From: Mycobacterium basiliense
Lineage (GTDB): Bacteria > Actinomycetota > Actinomycetes > Mycobacteriales > Mycobacteriaceae
Assembly: GCF_900292015.1 (NCBI RefSeq)
Contig: NZ_LR130759.1
Location: forward strand, 1-64,000
Length of the DNA: 64,000 nucleotides
Direction: 5' to 3'
The notes below the pieces were generated by a model, which saw nothing but the letters and a program-made list of their open reading frames with translations, had not been told where the DNA came from and searched no databases. Of the stretch, positions 13,011 to 20,225 are shown piece after piece. Numbering within the stretch: position 1 is the stretch's first letter; every line of letters starts with the position of its first letter. The position numbers were made by a program, and so were the translations under genes.

Positions 13011-14192
13011 TTACAGGCCGAATACCTGTTGCGGTGTGGACTGCGGCGGTGTCTCGACGGTTTCACCGCGATCTGTGATCGTGACCATCGAAAACGGCGG
13101 ATGGCCGTCAATGGGCTTATCGGCCCATGGATTGATCAGTGCAACCGGCAAGTGTGACGCGACCGACCATGGCTGGACGTCGTGGCTGAATAGCACCGCC
13201 GACACACGGGTACCACGCTCGGAACCTGGCCCCCGCCAGTACCCGTCTGTCTTGCGGAAGAATTCGACGGCAGAGGGGTCGTCTTGGGGGACGCTGATCG
13301 CCGTTGTCCCAAACAATGCATCTGCTGCATCACGTATTTGAGCCATATTATTGACACTAAGCACGGCGACAATCAACGGCCTGACGAGCGTGCCCAGCGC
13401 CCCGTAGTGACTTCCTTTGTCTTGCACAGCGTCGCGGATGTGTTCTGCGTTCTTGATGATGAACACGCCGGGTGAGGAGACGGCTCCAAGTAGCCTGCTT
13501 ACTTGACCTCGGTTTCCCGGATCCAGTGGGTAGGCGGTGCAGCTCAAGACCCAATCATGAAATTGAAAGGACTTCTCGGGGAGAGCGGTTAGTTCGCCGG
13601 CGGCGCGTGCCGCTGCGATCTTCGCGAGGATGTCATCAGGATCAAGCCCCCCCAGCCAGTTGCCGATGGCCGTGACGATCTGCCGCCGACGGGGCTGCTG
13701 TTTACCCTCCGTCGTGAACTTGAGCCCGATCATGAAATTGTCGTCAGACACCTGATTTATTGCGTCACAAATCGCAGCCTCGACGCCTGGATTCCGCGTC
13801 ACAGGACCGTCGGCAGCTGATACGACAGTGCATTCGACATACATCGACTCCGCATCACGAGTTACGCGGAAATCTGGTCTTGTTGCGACGCCATCAAGAT
13901 CTGGGTGAATCTCAATCTCGTATCCAAGCTGACGGTAGAGCGTGAATGTGTACAGTTCCCACCACGCGCCTAGGTGCTGTCCTGGGTCACTGGCAGTTAA
14001 AGCCTTGCGCAGCTGATCTTTATGCTCGTCGGGATAGGCCGCAAACCAGCCGTTCAACAGCGATCTGACACGCGACCACCGTTCTTCTGCAGCGCGATTC
14101 AGGTATGAATATGTGCTTTCAGCATAGGAGGGTGGACTGTCGTCTGTTCTCTCGTAGTCGTCGAAAAGCGCATCGGCAGTCGAGGCTGTCAT
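13011..14192 (-). CDS. PD-(D/E)XK nuclease-like protein
   Basis: A 393-aa protein not recognised as a named family. Residues 73-125 have the look of a restriction-endonuclease fold: a helix with Glu79 (GAWWELYTFTLYRQLGYEI), then Pro106-Asp107 in TRPDFRV, then a strand MYVECTVV with Glu120. The order E...PD...ExT matches PD-(D/E)XK, except that the usual Lys is Thr122, so activity is uncertain or the Lys has moved. The C-terminal half contains no motif I know. It lies 41 bp downstream of the 517-aa gene on the same strand, and the two probably form one transcript. Confidence 0.75.
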   Translation of the reverse strand: MTASTADALFDDYERTDDSPPSYAESTYSYLNRAAEERWSRVRSLLNGWFAAYPDEHKDQLRKALTASDPGQHLGAWWELYTFTLYRQLGYEIEIHPDLDGVATRPDFRVTRDAESMYVECTVVSAADGPVTRNPGVEAAICDAINQVSDDNFMIGLKFTTEGKQQPRRRQIVTAIGNWLGGLDPDDILAKIAAARAAGELTALPEKSFQFHDWVLSCTAYPLDPGNRGQVSRLLGAVSSPGVFIIKNAEHIRDAVQDKGSHYGALGTLVRPLIVAVLSVNNMAQIRDAADALFGTTAISVPQDDPSAVEFFRKTDGYWRGPGSERGTRVSAVLFSHDVQPWSVASHLPVALINPWADKPIDGHPPFSMVTITDRGETVETPPQSTPQQVFGL

Positions 14193-14233
14193 GGTGGCTA
14201 ACGCTACGCCGACCGCTCATCAATGGGTTGCAC

Positions 14234-15787
14234 TCAGCCGGTCGCTACCTTCCGCATGATGGTGCTTCGCACCCGATCCGGGTTGCATAGCGTGTCAAGC
14301 AAATACAGGTAGGGGAGCAGAACTATATCGGCCGGCATCTGACCGTCATGATGTATCAGAAGACTCGTGTCGAGCTCAGTTTTCGCCTTCGCGCCTCTGC
14401 CTTTACGCCGGCCGAATCCATGAGTCGCATTGCGGTACAGCTTGAGTAACAGCGCCGCGGCCTTCGCCGGGCTCCGGGATTCCCATCTACCGTCCGGCAT
14501 CCGCAATCTCACTTCAGTGTCGCCGCGCTGGCGTTGGATGAAGAATCCGTCCTGGACATGCTCGAGCGCGTCTACCGCCCTGTCCGCCGCTGGCATCAGC
14601 AATGCAGCAACTTCCTTCGACATTTTCCCGCGAACTTCGGCAGCCCTTTCTCTCGCCCACTGCAACGAGCACAGGTCAACGAGGTCACGTTCGAAGATGC
14701 GATCGGCAAAGATGTCGAGCAAGTTGTTCATCAGCGCGCGTTGAGCTGCGAAATCGCGGTGGGCGGACTGGAGCGATGTCATCAGGCCAAACACTTGATC
14801 AATGGTTAATAGCCAGTGATGGTGCTCATGCGGTGAGTACATTCCGTTAGCGTCTGCGAAAGTTGTTGGATCCGAGAGGTATTCGGACATTTGGTTGAGC
14901 CGCATCACCCACCAGTCGACTCCGTCAGTGCAAGATGTGCGTTCAAGTTCGACCGTCAGTGGAGATTCTCGCGTCCGCATGTCGGATGCAGGCAGTAGTT
15001 GCATCAACTCCATTGGGGCGCTACCGAATCCACGCAGATCCCGTCCTAGGCTGAAGAGCACTATCGCCTGAGTGCGAATCGTATGGAAACCCCAGAATCG
15101 CGGAGTAAGACAACCCAGGAGCGGGCCAAGGTAATGGGCTACACCAATGAGGTTGTGGTACCAGTCAGACGATGACGCGAAATAGCCTTCTGGCTGATCG
15201 GTTTGAGCTTGCTGTATCGCCCGCACCGTCTCGAGTGCATCGGGGTCTTGGTCGAACCGGAACAGGATTCCTGGGAGGCGAGTTCGATGTATCAGCTCGT
15301 CGGAAATTGTTATCAGGTGGACGCTGCGGTCAGGGAAGGCTGGTGTCTCGGTACCTTCGATTGGCATCCTATTACCGATCGCCTCGTATGCAGACTCGAC
15401 CAAGTCGCCAAGATGGCCGTGTTGGCCGAGCATGAGGTCAATCTGAATGCTGTGAAAAATCGCTGCGGTCTCGTCCGGGATCTTGGCGCGCTGCCACAAT
15501 TGGTTTTGCAGTTTGCGTGCCTGGGCGACGAATTCGGATAAGTCGGCTACCGGGGCTTCGACATGCTTGTCTAGCAGGTCAAATCGGTGAGCTCGCCCGC
15601 TTTGATCTGCGATAGCGCGCCAGCTGATCCAATCGTGGCACGCGCTTCTCACGTCCCACAGCTCGTCTTTGACGCGGCGGCCTTCGAGCCTGAGGAATTG
15701 AAGCAAACTCTCCGGATTGCCGCCGTACAGCGGGGCAGGAAGTCGCATCCGCACCCAACTACTGCGAACCGGAGTTTGTTGCGACAT
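14234..15787 (-). CDS. Unknown 517-aa protein with a C-terminal HEPN-like RNxxH motif
   Basis: No family is recognised. The protein is largely helical. Near the C-terminus, LYRNATHGFG (Arg452-Asn453...His456) followed by a helix around VLLPYLYLLDTL resembles HEPN RNase domains, whose active site is Arg plus a polar residue and a His a few residues on; the spacing here is shorter than the usual RX4-6H. Middle residues 220-360 contain SDWYHNLIGVAHYLGPLLG and many aromatic and acidic residues. It precedes the PD-(D/E)XK-like gene in the same direction. A defence role (sensor or RNase) is inference only. Confidence 0.7.
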   Translation of the reverse strand: MSQQTPVRSSWVRMRLPAPLYGGNPESLLQFLRLEGRRVKDELWDVRSACHDWISWRAIADQSGRAHRFDLLDKHVEAPVADLSEFVAQARKLQNQLWQRAKIPDETAAIFHSIQIDLMLGQHGHLGDLVESAYEAIGNRMPIEGTETPAFPDRSVHLITISDELIHRTRLPGILFRFDQDPDALETVRAIQQAQTDQPEGYFASSSDWYHNLIGVAHYLGPLLGCLTPRFWGFHTIRTQAIVLFSLGRDLRGFGSAPMELMQLLPASDMRTRESPLTVELERTSCTDGVDWWVMRLNQMSEYLSDPTTFADANGMYSPHEHHHWLLTIDQVFGLMTSLQSAHRDFAAQRALMNNLLDIFADRIFERDLVDLCSLQWARERAAEVRGKMSKEVAALLMPAADRAVDALEHVQDGFFIQRQRGDTEVRLRMPDGRWESRSPAKAAALLLKLYRNATHGFGRRKGRGAKAKTELDTSLLIHHDGQMPADIVLLPYLYLLDTLCNPDRVRSTIMRKVATG

Positions 15788-16017
15788 GAACGCTGAACTT
15801 ACAAGGTCCCAGATCAGGTATCGAGCAATTTATCCCCGCCCGGCTATGTAGTCGCTTGGTCTGGTGAGCCAGCCATTTCCCCGCTACCAGCACGACGTCG
15901 GAGCCCGGCGGCGCTACTGCGGATCTTCCGAACTAGAGGAACGCGCGCGCCTGGCGACGCAGGTTTCGGCCGCCCGCCGCCGTAGACTGAGGTCTTAGCG
16001 GCGAATGGAGACTCGCC

Positions 16018-16245
16018 ATGCGGTACTTCAAGGACTACCACGACGTCGCCCGCGTTGACGCCGACGAGTTTGGTCATGCGTTCCTGCACGCTCGCGCCGA
16101 GACGTTCAACTACCGCACCAACACCTGGCGGGAAGATCCTATGGTCTCGACACAAATGATGCTTCGCGGCGAGTATGAATCCTGCACCCAGGCCGAAGCT
16201 GAGCAGGTAATTGCTGACTTCCAGGCACGCCGGCGCACCGGTTAG
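16018..16245 (+). CDS. Small hypothetical protein beside the NADAR gene
   Basis: A 75-aa protein with ATG 16018 behind GGAGA. It is rich in aromatic and acidic residues (MRYFKDYHDVARVDADEFG) and ends in EQVIADFQARRRTG. No motif is recognised. Its stop lies 3 bp before the stop of the convergent NADAR gene. It could be an independent gene or a partner of the NADAR protein. The 230 bp upstream hold no other gene that I can support. Confidence 0.6.
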   Translation: MRYFKDYHDVARVDADEFGHAFLHARAETFNYRTNTWREDPMVSTQMMLRGEYESCTQAEAEQVIADFQARRRTG

Positions 16246-16248
16246 TCG

Positions 16249-16731
16249 CTACCGTTGCTCGAGGCGCATCCGAACGTTCATCAGGATGACGCCCAACGCG
16301 TTGGCGCCCGGCGTCTCGCGGTGCTCATCGCACCTGCAGGAACCCCAGGTTTGGTCGTGCCAGTCGTTGCCCTCCACCAGCAGGGCGCCGGCGGTTCCGG
16401 CCAGCCGTTTTGCCAAGTCGGGGTTGTGGGTGAACTTGGCGGTGACTATCTCATCCATGACCGCATACCGCTGCTGTTCCCATCCGTCGACGAGTGGCGC
16501 CGCGCGGCCAATCCGCTGAGCCTCCAACGGATCTGCTGCGGCAAGGATGGCCGCAGCGGCATCCGCGTCGTCGGTCTTGGCTGCCATGTAGGCGTGCTCG
16601 CATGTTGGGAACTCGCGGCCGCGGTGCGGTGTGATAGCCGGATAGAGGTTCGACAGGAAGAAGTGCTCACCGCGGAACCGGTCGATAACCGGTACCCACA
16701 ATGCCTCGGTGGCCACTTTCATACCGTTCAT
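16249..16731 (-). CDS. NADAR domain protein (YbiA/DUF1768 family)
   Basis: NADAR proteins act on ADP-ribose and related riboses; some are N-glycosidases of riboflavin intermediates and some remove ADP-ribose from guanine as antitoxins of DarT1. The 160-aa protein shows the full signature: FFLSNLYP, FPTCEHAYMAAKT, KFTHNPDL, LVEGNDWHDQTWG and GANALGVILMNVR. There is no adjacent DarT-like gene, so it is either an orphan antitoxin, an anti-toxin defence, or a metabolic repair enzyme carried by the island. Confidence 0.88.
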   Translation of the reverse strand: MNGMKVATEALWVPVIDRFRGEHFFLSNLYPAITPHRGREFPTCEHAYMAAKTDDADAAAAILAAADPLEAQRIGRAAPLVDGWEQQRYAVMDEIVTAKFTHNPDLAKRLAGTAGALLVEGNDWHDQTWGSCRCDEHRETPGANALGVILMNVRMRLEQR

Positions 16732-16849
16732 CTTCGCCGATGACTCGCCACGTGATCAGCGGATCCTGTACGTCGATCACATTGACCGACAACGCGGCGC
16801 GAAGGCCGGGCCGGGGCACATGGTCGACGAGGCGCGGACTTTTCAAAGA

Positions 16850-17155
16850 TCAAACGGCGAGGGATTGACCCAGCTCTCTCGCCCATCGCCAGGCAAGGCT
16901 TGTGTTCCGGCGGAATCGCACCTTGTTGGCGACCTTCGGCAACCGGGTGATTAGCTGGGACAGCTCTAGATCGCGGATGGGGTCTTGGATGCTGCTTAGG
17001 TTCTGAAATCCAAGTCCTTCGGCGAGTTCAGAAAGAACGAAATCCTTTGGTCCTCGGGCAATCCCGAGCATTACTGCCAGGCGGTGTGTCTGACCGAATA
17101 ACACGCGCGAGAGCGCATGTACATCCGGGTTATCTGCTAACGACACGCCGTGCAT
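16850..17155 (-). CDS. Winged-helix DNA-binding regulator
   Basis: Starting at ATG 17155 this gives 101 aa. The sequence RLAVMLGIARGPKDFVLSELAEGLGFQ-LSSIQDPIRDLELSQLITRLP reads as a winged helix: a scaffold helix, a recognition helix, then a basic wing (KVANKVRFRRN). The frame is open to 17230 but that extension would run through the operator. The gene is divergent from the 17197 gene across 41 bp that hold four tandem ACGCGTA-like units, so it probably represses both promoters. Confidence 0.7.
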   Translation of the reverse strand: MHGVSLADNPDVHALSRVLFGQTHRLAVMLGIARGPKDFVLSELAEGLGFQNLSSIQDPIRDLELSQLITRLPKVANKVRFRRNTSLAWRWARELGQSLAV

Positions 17156-17156
17156 A

Positions 17157-17189
17157 TTACGCGTAACGCGTAACGCAAAACGCGTAACG
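17157..17189. promoter_or_regulatory. Tandem-repeat operator between divergent genes
   Basis: ACGCGTAAC occurs at 17159, 17166 and 17180, with a degenerate unit (ACGCAAA) at 17173, making four 7-bp units in a row. TTACGCGTAA at 17157-17166 is a perfect palindrome. The array fills nearly all the space between the two start codons (17155 and 17197). A 7-bp phase puts neighbouring sites off the same DNA face, while the 14- and 21-bp steps come close to one or two turns. Confidence 0.75.
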
Positions 17190-17196
17190 ACATACG

Positions 17197-17676
17197 ATGA
17201 GCAGTATGAGTCGTCCGCCACTCCTAACACCCAGCGCTGTCGTTTTGTTGGCTGCAGACGCCGCTGTCGAGTACGGACGTGCGACTGGGGCGGTGCTCAG
17301 TCGGAGCTCATGGATTGGACAAATGCTGGTGGAGGAGCTGCTGCGCAGCCTTCCCAGTAGTCACGCCTTGCGAACCTTGCAGCGGCTCTTTACGGCCGGC
17401 CGCGGGGTCACGGGTGCCAGCACCGAGGACGTGTTCTTGGATCTGGCTCAAGGTGGCTGGCTTGTTCCAGATGGCATCGGTTCCACCGCCACATGGATGA
17501 TTGACGCATCTCGCCGGGTGCAAGTTGATGAATTATGGTCGACGCTGAGCCAAGATGAGGCACGGGCTGTGCAAGTCGCGGCTCAACGAGTAATCGCGGT
17601 GTCCGTGGCGTGGTCAAACAAGCGTCGGACGGGCGTGCAATCCAAAACACCAACGTCGAAATCGTCGACTCCGTAG
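17197..17676 (+). CDS. Unknown 159-aa protein controlled by the tandem-repeat operator
   Basis: The ATG at 17197 (or ATG 17206) begins 8 bp after the operator, so the message is leaderless or nearly so. The protein is helical at the N-terminus (PSAVVLLAADAAVEYGRATG), has a middle segment MLVEELLRSLPSSHALRTLQ, and a basic, Ser/Thr-rich tail. No family is recognised. Its last 94 bp overlap the 3' end of the convergent kinase gene. Confidence 0.6.
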   Translation: MSSMSRPPLLTPSAVVLLAADAAVEYGRATGAVLSRSSWIGQMLVEELLRSLPSSHALRTLQRLFTAGRGVTGASTEDVFLDLAQGGWLVPDGIGSTATWMIDASRRVQVDELWSTLSQDEARAVQVAAQRVIAVSVAWSNKRRTGVQSKTPTSKSSTP

Positions 17677-18692
17677 CGCCGCCAACCATTGCCGCGGTTC
17701 ACCCGAGTAGACAAGCGAAAGCCACCCTTCGGGAGCGGAACTGCTTCAACCCGGATCAGGCGCCCGCGGTCATGGCGAAATGGAGCCTCCCACCGCCGGT
17801 CATCTGCTTCCTTCCAGTCGATCACGCACGCCCGAGACAACTCGTTGTCCATTGCACTCGCGGTCTGAAAGCGTTGGGAGGGTTGAGTTTGCAGCGCTCT
17901 GGTCAGGACACGTCGTAACGATCGGGATAGCCAGATCGGACGGCGGCGCTCCTCCATCGTTAGCGGAGACATTCCGCGCATGAGTCGGTCGGCTACGACG
18001 GCCTTGGGATACGCCTCGTAGTTGAATCCGCCCCTGAGCAATTCCAACAACACCAAGCCCATTGGGTACAGGTCGCTTGCTCGGGTCAGCACACCAGTGG
18101 AAACCAGCTCCGGCGGGCTGTACAGAGTGGGTATGTCAAGTGCAGCGACTGTCCCGTCGGGCCGAATCGCGCCAGCACATCCGAGATCAGCGACTCTGGC
18201 GGTGTGCACGTCGTCGAGAAGGAGGTTCGGGCTCTTGATGTCCCGGTGCAGAATTCGCTGCACTTCGTGGAGATGACCTAAGCCTCGAAGTCCAGCTTGG
18301 ACCACCCGGACCGCTTCCGTGGGTGTGAAACGCTCACCTCTTAGCAGAGCATCAGTCAAGCTACCCCGCGGGTAGTAAGGAGTAATGATCTCGATCGCGC
18401 GAAGAGGATGAATTAAGCCCTCTACGACTGGGGCCGCGATTACGGGGACGACGTTGTTGTGTTTGATCTTTTGCAGGGTGGCCGGTTCCGGGAGCACACC
18501 GTCCAGACTCGAAAGCTCAACTCGCTTGCCTACTCGGTAGCACTGGAGGTTTTCGTCCCACCAGACCCGCACGGGACTCGATCCAACGGCGAGCGTCCGC
18601 AGGCATTCGAAGTCCAGTCGCAGAAGCCGCATTCGCTCCGGGTTAGGGCTAGGAACACTCAGTTCGTCGGCGTCCGGGGCTTGCGCGATCAT
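17583..18692 (-). CDS. Protein kinase-like protein of the island
   Basis: Starting at ATG 18692, whose ATGA overlaps the stop of the preceding gene, this gives 369 aa. It has a kinase core: a candidate ATP-binding Lys56 in YRVGKRVE, catalytic loop HRDIKSPN (149-156), metal motif DLG (169-171) in place of DFG, and SPPEL for APE (192-196). The glycine-rich loop is not evident. It has no membrane segment, unlike PknA and PknB, so it is probably cytosolic. A C-terminal region of about 80 residues (IDWKEADDRRWEAPF...) is extra. An upstream ATG at 18755 is less likely. Confidence 0.8.
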   Translation of the reverse strand: MIAQAPDADELSVPSPNPERMRLLRLDFECLRTLAVGSSPVRVWWDENLQCYRVGKRVELSSLDGVLPEPATLQKIKHNNVVPVIAAPVVEGLIHPLRAIEIITPYYPRGSLTDALLRGERFTPTEAVRVVQAGLRGLGHLHEVQRILHRDIKSPNLLLDDVHTARVADLGCAGAIRPDGTVAALDIPTLYSPPELVSTGVLTRASDLYPMGLVLLELLRGGFNYEAYPKAVVADRLMRGMSPLTMEERRRPIWLSRSLRRVLTRALQTQPSQRFQTASAMDNELSRACVIDWKEADDRRWEAPFRHDRGRLIRVEAVPLPKGGFRLSTRVNRGNGWRRYGVDDFDVGVLDCTPVRRLFDHATDTAITR

Positions 18693-19171
18693 GCGCCGTT
18701 CCTGACGATGACCGTGGCGGCGGCCGCGTACGCCTCCGCTAGCCCCGTAGTCCAATAGGTCGGCGGGCTCGCGAAGGCGAATTTTGCCAGGTCAACCGTT
18801 TTCAACTGTTTTGCTGGACAGCCCACGGCGGCGCCGATCGTTTCGGTCTTGAGTGTCTCGTAGCCCACCCCGAGAGCTGTGCAGGCAGCCATGACAGCAC
18901 ACATCGCAGTCACCCTCGGGTACACGTGTTTGTACTGGAGGTTGTAAAACGCTCGCGTCTCCACCAGTCCGACAGCCCGCACTGCGGCGGCATCCAACTC
19001 TTGGCGTACACGCTCAGTGAAATCGTGGAGGGCCTCGGCGCCGACCAAGTGCTGGTGCGGTGCCAACCGCGGCTGGGAGACAACCACAGGTGTGCCGAAC
19101 GCCGTGTCGCTTGGTTCGACGACAGCCAGGAACAACGTCCCTGCTTCGATGTTGATCCCGCCTGCCCGCAC
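18689..19171 (-). CDS. RuvC/RNase H-fold protein coupled to the kinase
   Basis: From GTG 19171 this gives 160 aa. The pattern follows RuvC: a first strand GINIEAGTLFLAVVE, a strand AVGLVET with Glu71, a long helix, GVGYETLKTETIGAAVG, and a last helix LAEAYAAAATVIV. Of the usual acids the first Asp is Asn7, the Glu is kept, and DAxDA has become AEAYA (Glu146), so it may bind but not cut nucleic acid. This fold call is by eye. The gene is translationally coupled (ATGA) to the kinase. An earlier in-frame GTG at 19219 lies within the arm-type repeats. Confidence 0.65.
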   Translation of the reverse strand: MRAGGINIEAGTLFLAVVEPSDTAFGTPVVVSQPRLAPHQHLVGAEALHDFTERVRQELDAAAVRAVGLVETRAFYNLQYKHVYPRVTAMCAVMAACTALGVGYETLKTETIGAAVGCPAKQLKTVDLAKFAFASPPTYWTTGLAEAYAAAATVIVRNGA

Positions 19172-19201
19172 GACAACCAGTTTGCGACAAAACAGGCGCG
19201 A

Positions 19202-19230
19202 TGACCACGGACTGACCACAACCTGACCAC
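19202..19230 (+). repeat. Right arm-type integrase sites (3 x TGACCAC)
   Basis: TGACCAC occurs at 19202, 19213 and 19224, each 11 bp apart, 83 bp inside the right attachment repeat. Heptamer, spacing and orientation match the pair at 11329 and 11340. Confidence 0.65.
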
Positions 19231-19312
19231 AGTTACAGATAACTGCTGTTAACCACAGTTGTGTCTTTTCGCACTTCGGAAGGACTTCGACCCGTTGTCC
19301 TGCAGCAGGATT

Positions 19313-19360
19313 CGCCTTTGCAAGGCGGGTGTCAGGGGTTCGATTCCCCTAGGCTCCACA
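19313..19360 (+). repeat. Attachment site attR (48-bp direct repeat, right copy)
   Basis: A perfect copy of 11219-11266, covering the anticodon stem to the 3' end of tRNA-Ala without its 5' half. It is followed at once by the terminator-like block also found after tRNA-Leu, so the chromosome side of the junction is the original tRNA-Ala downstream sequence. Confidence 0.95.
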
Positions 19361-19383
19361 GTTGTGGTGAGTCGAGTCATCGG

Positions 19384-19677
19384 TTACAGATTGCCCCGGC
19401 CGTCGGCCGGGGTTTTCTGTTGGTTGCGCCAGTAGTTGTGGTCGGGGTCGATGGTGTGGCTGGCGATGAGGTACTGGCCGGTTTTGCTGATGACGGTGAT
19501 GGTTTGGGTGGTTACGAGGATAAGCACGGGGGTGCGGGCGCGGTTTCGTCCGATGCCGAGGTGGTGGAGTCGGCTGCCGTGGCGCAGGGTGAGCTTGCCG
19601 AATTGGTCGACGGTGTCGTGGCGGATGCGGAAGTGTTCGGTGCTGCCTTGGGGTGGCCTTGGGCCGGGCCAGGTAGG
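19384..19677 (-). pseudogene. IS481-type transposase C-terminal fragment
   Basis: The frame ending at 19384 reads HFRIRHDTVDQFGKLTLRHG then SRLHHLGIGRNRARTPVLIL and TIDPDHNYW, the typical C-terminal end of IS481-family transposases (RLHHIGIGR...G T P V, TIDPTRDYQ). The DDE catalytic core is absent, and the frame runs into a C7/G12 tract. It is a remnant fused by deletion to the gene upstream. Confidence 0.7.
19394..19417 (+). terminator. Original tRNA-Ala terminator
   Basis: CCCCGGCC and GGCCGGGG close a GTC loop and are followed by TTTT. Before integration it would have ended alaT transcription 29 bp past the gene. Confidence 0.75.
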
Positions 19678-19684
19678 GCTCTGG

Positions 19685-20176
19685 CCCCCCCGGGGGGGGG
19701 GGGCCGCTGTTAGTCGAAGCTTGCGCACCACGGTTGGAGGCCGAGTTTGCGGCGGTGAGTTGGCCTGAGACCTTGGTGTCTGCCCCGCCGAGTTGCTCGG
19801 CGCGCAACCGCAGGTCAGCGGCGAACGCTTCGGCCTGAGCTTGGCGCGCAGCGCGTTCGGCCGGGCTGGTGCTGCGGGTGTCGGTGACCGATAGGTCTTC
19901 TCCAACAGCGAATCCCGCGTTCTGGGCGTCTTCTACGCCGTCGAGGACACGCCGCTGGGCCGCGCTGATGTCGCTGGCGCGGTTACGCGCTATCCCGGCA
20001 GCCTGCCGTAGCAGGTCGGCTTTACCGCTGACAACGGAGAGGTCGGCCCCGGTGCGTTGCCGCAACGCGTCGCCGCCAGCGTCGTGCCAGGTGATGGATT
20101 GCGCCCGGCTGCGCATCGTCAAGAATGCATCTTCCCGGCGGTCGGCGGTTTGCGTCCAATAGGCCCGCCGCGTCAA
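19685..20176 (-). pseudogene. Truncated type VII secretion-associated substrate gene
   Basis: From TTG 20176 (or an internal ATG giving MRSRAQSITWHDAGGD) the frame encodes about 160 residues of helical, Ala-rich sequence typical of the N-terminus of large ESX-linked proteins in mycobacteria, directly after an EspC-like gene. It then runs into 12 C and 7 G in a row (19685-19703) and out of frame into transposase sequence, so the C-terminal effector part is lost. The homopolymer could also hide a sequencing error. Confidence 0.55.
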
Positions 20177-20225
20177 GGAGGTGCTCGGTGCTCCAAGCCT
20201 GGATTTGTGACAGCGTAACGGGCGA

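Larger units (their letters stand above)
11267..19312. mobile_element. Integrated genomic island in tRNA-Ala
   Basis: About 8.0 kb lies between two copies of the 48-bp tRNA-Ala repeat. M. tuberculosis has no genes here, and the flanks (tRNA-Ala on the left, its terminator and the cwsA region on the right) fit an insertion. It holds a tyrosine integrase (now with a nonsense codon), arm-type repeats at both ends, and about nine cargo genes. No capsid, tail, replication or transfer genes are seen, so it is a small integrative element or satellite rather than a prophage. Base use in 13-19 kb looks less GC-rich than the core genes. Confidence 0.9.

Noticed and set aside
19219..19219. GTG start for the RuvC-fold protein
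   Set aside because: It lies within the arm-type repeats and adds 16 residues unlike the family fold; GTG 19171 fits the first strand.
19692..19703. G12 run as a phase-variation switch
   Set aside because: The genes on both sides are parts of unrelated, truncated genes, so slippage would not restore a product.
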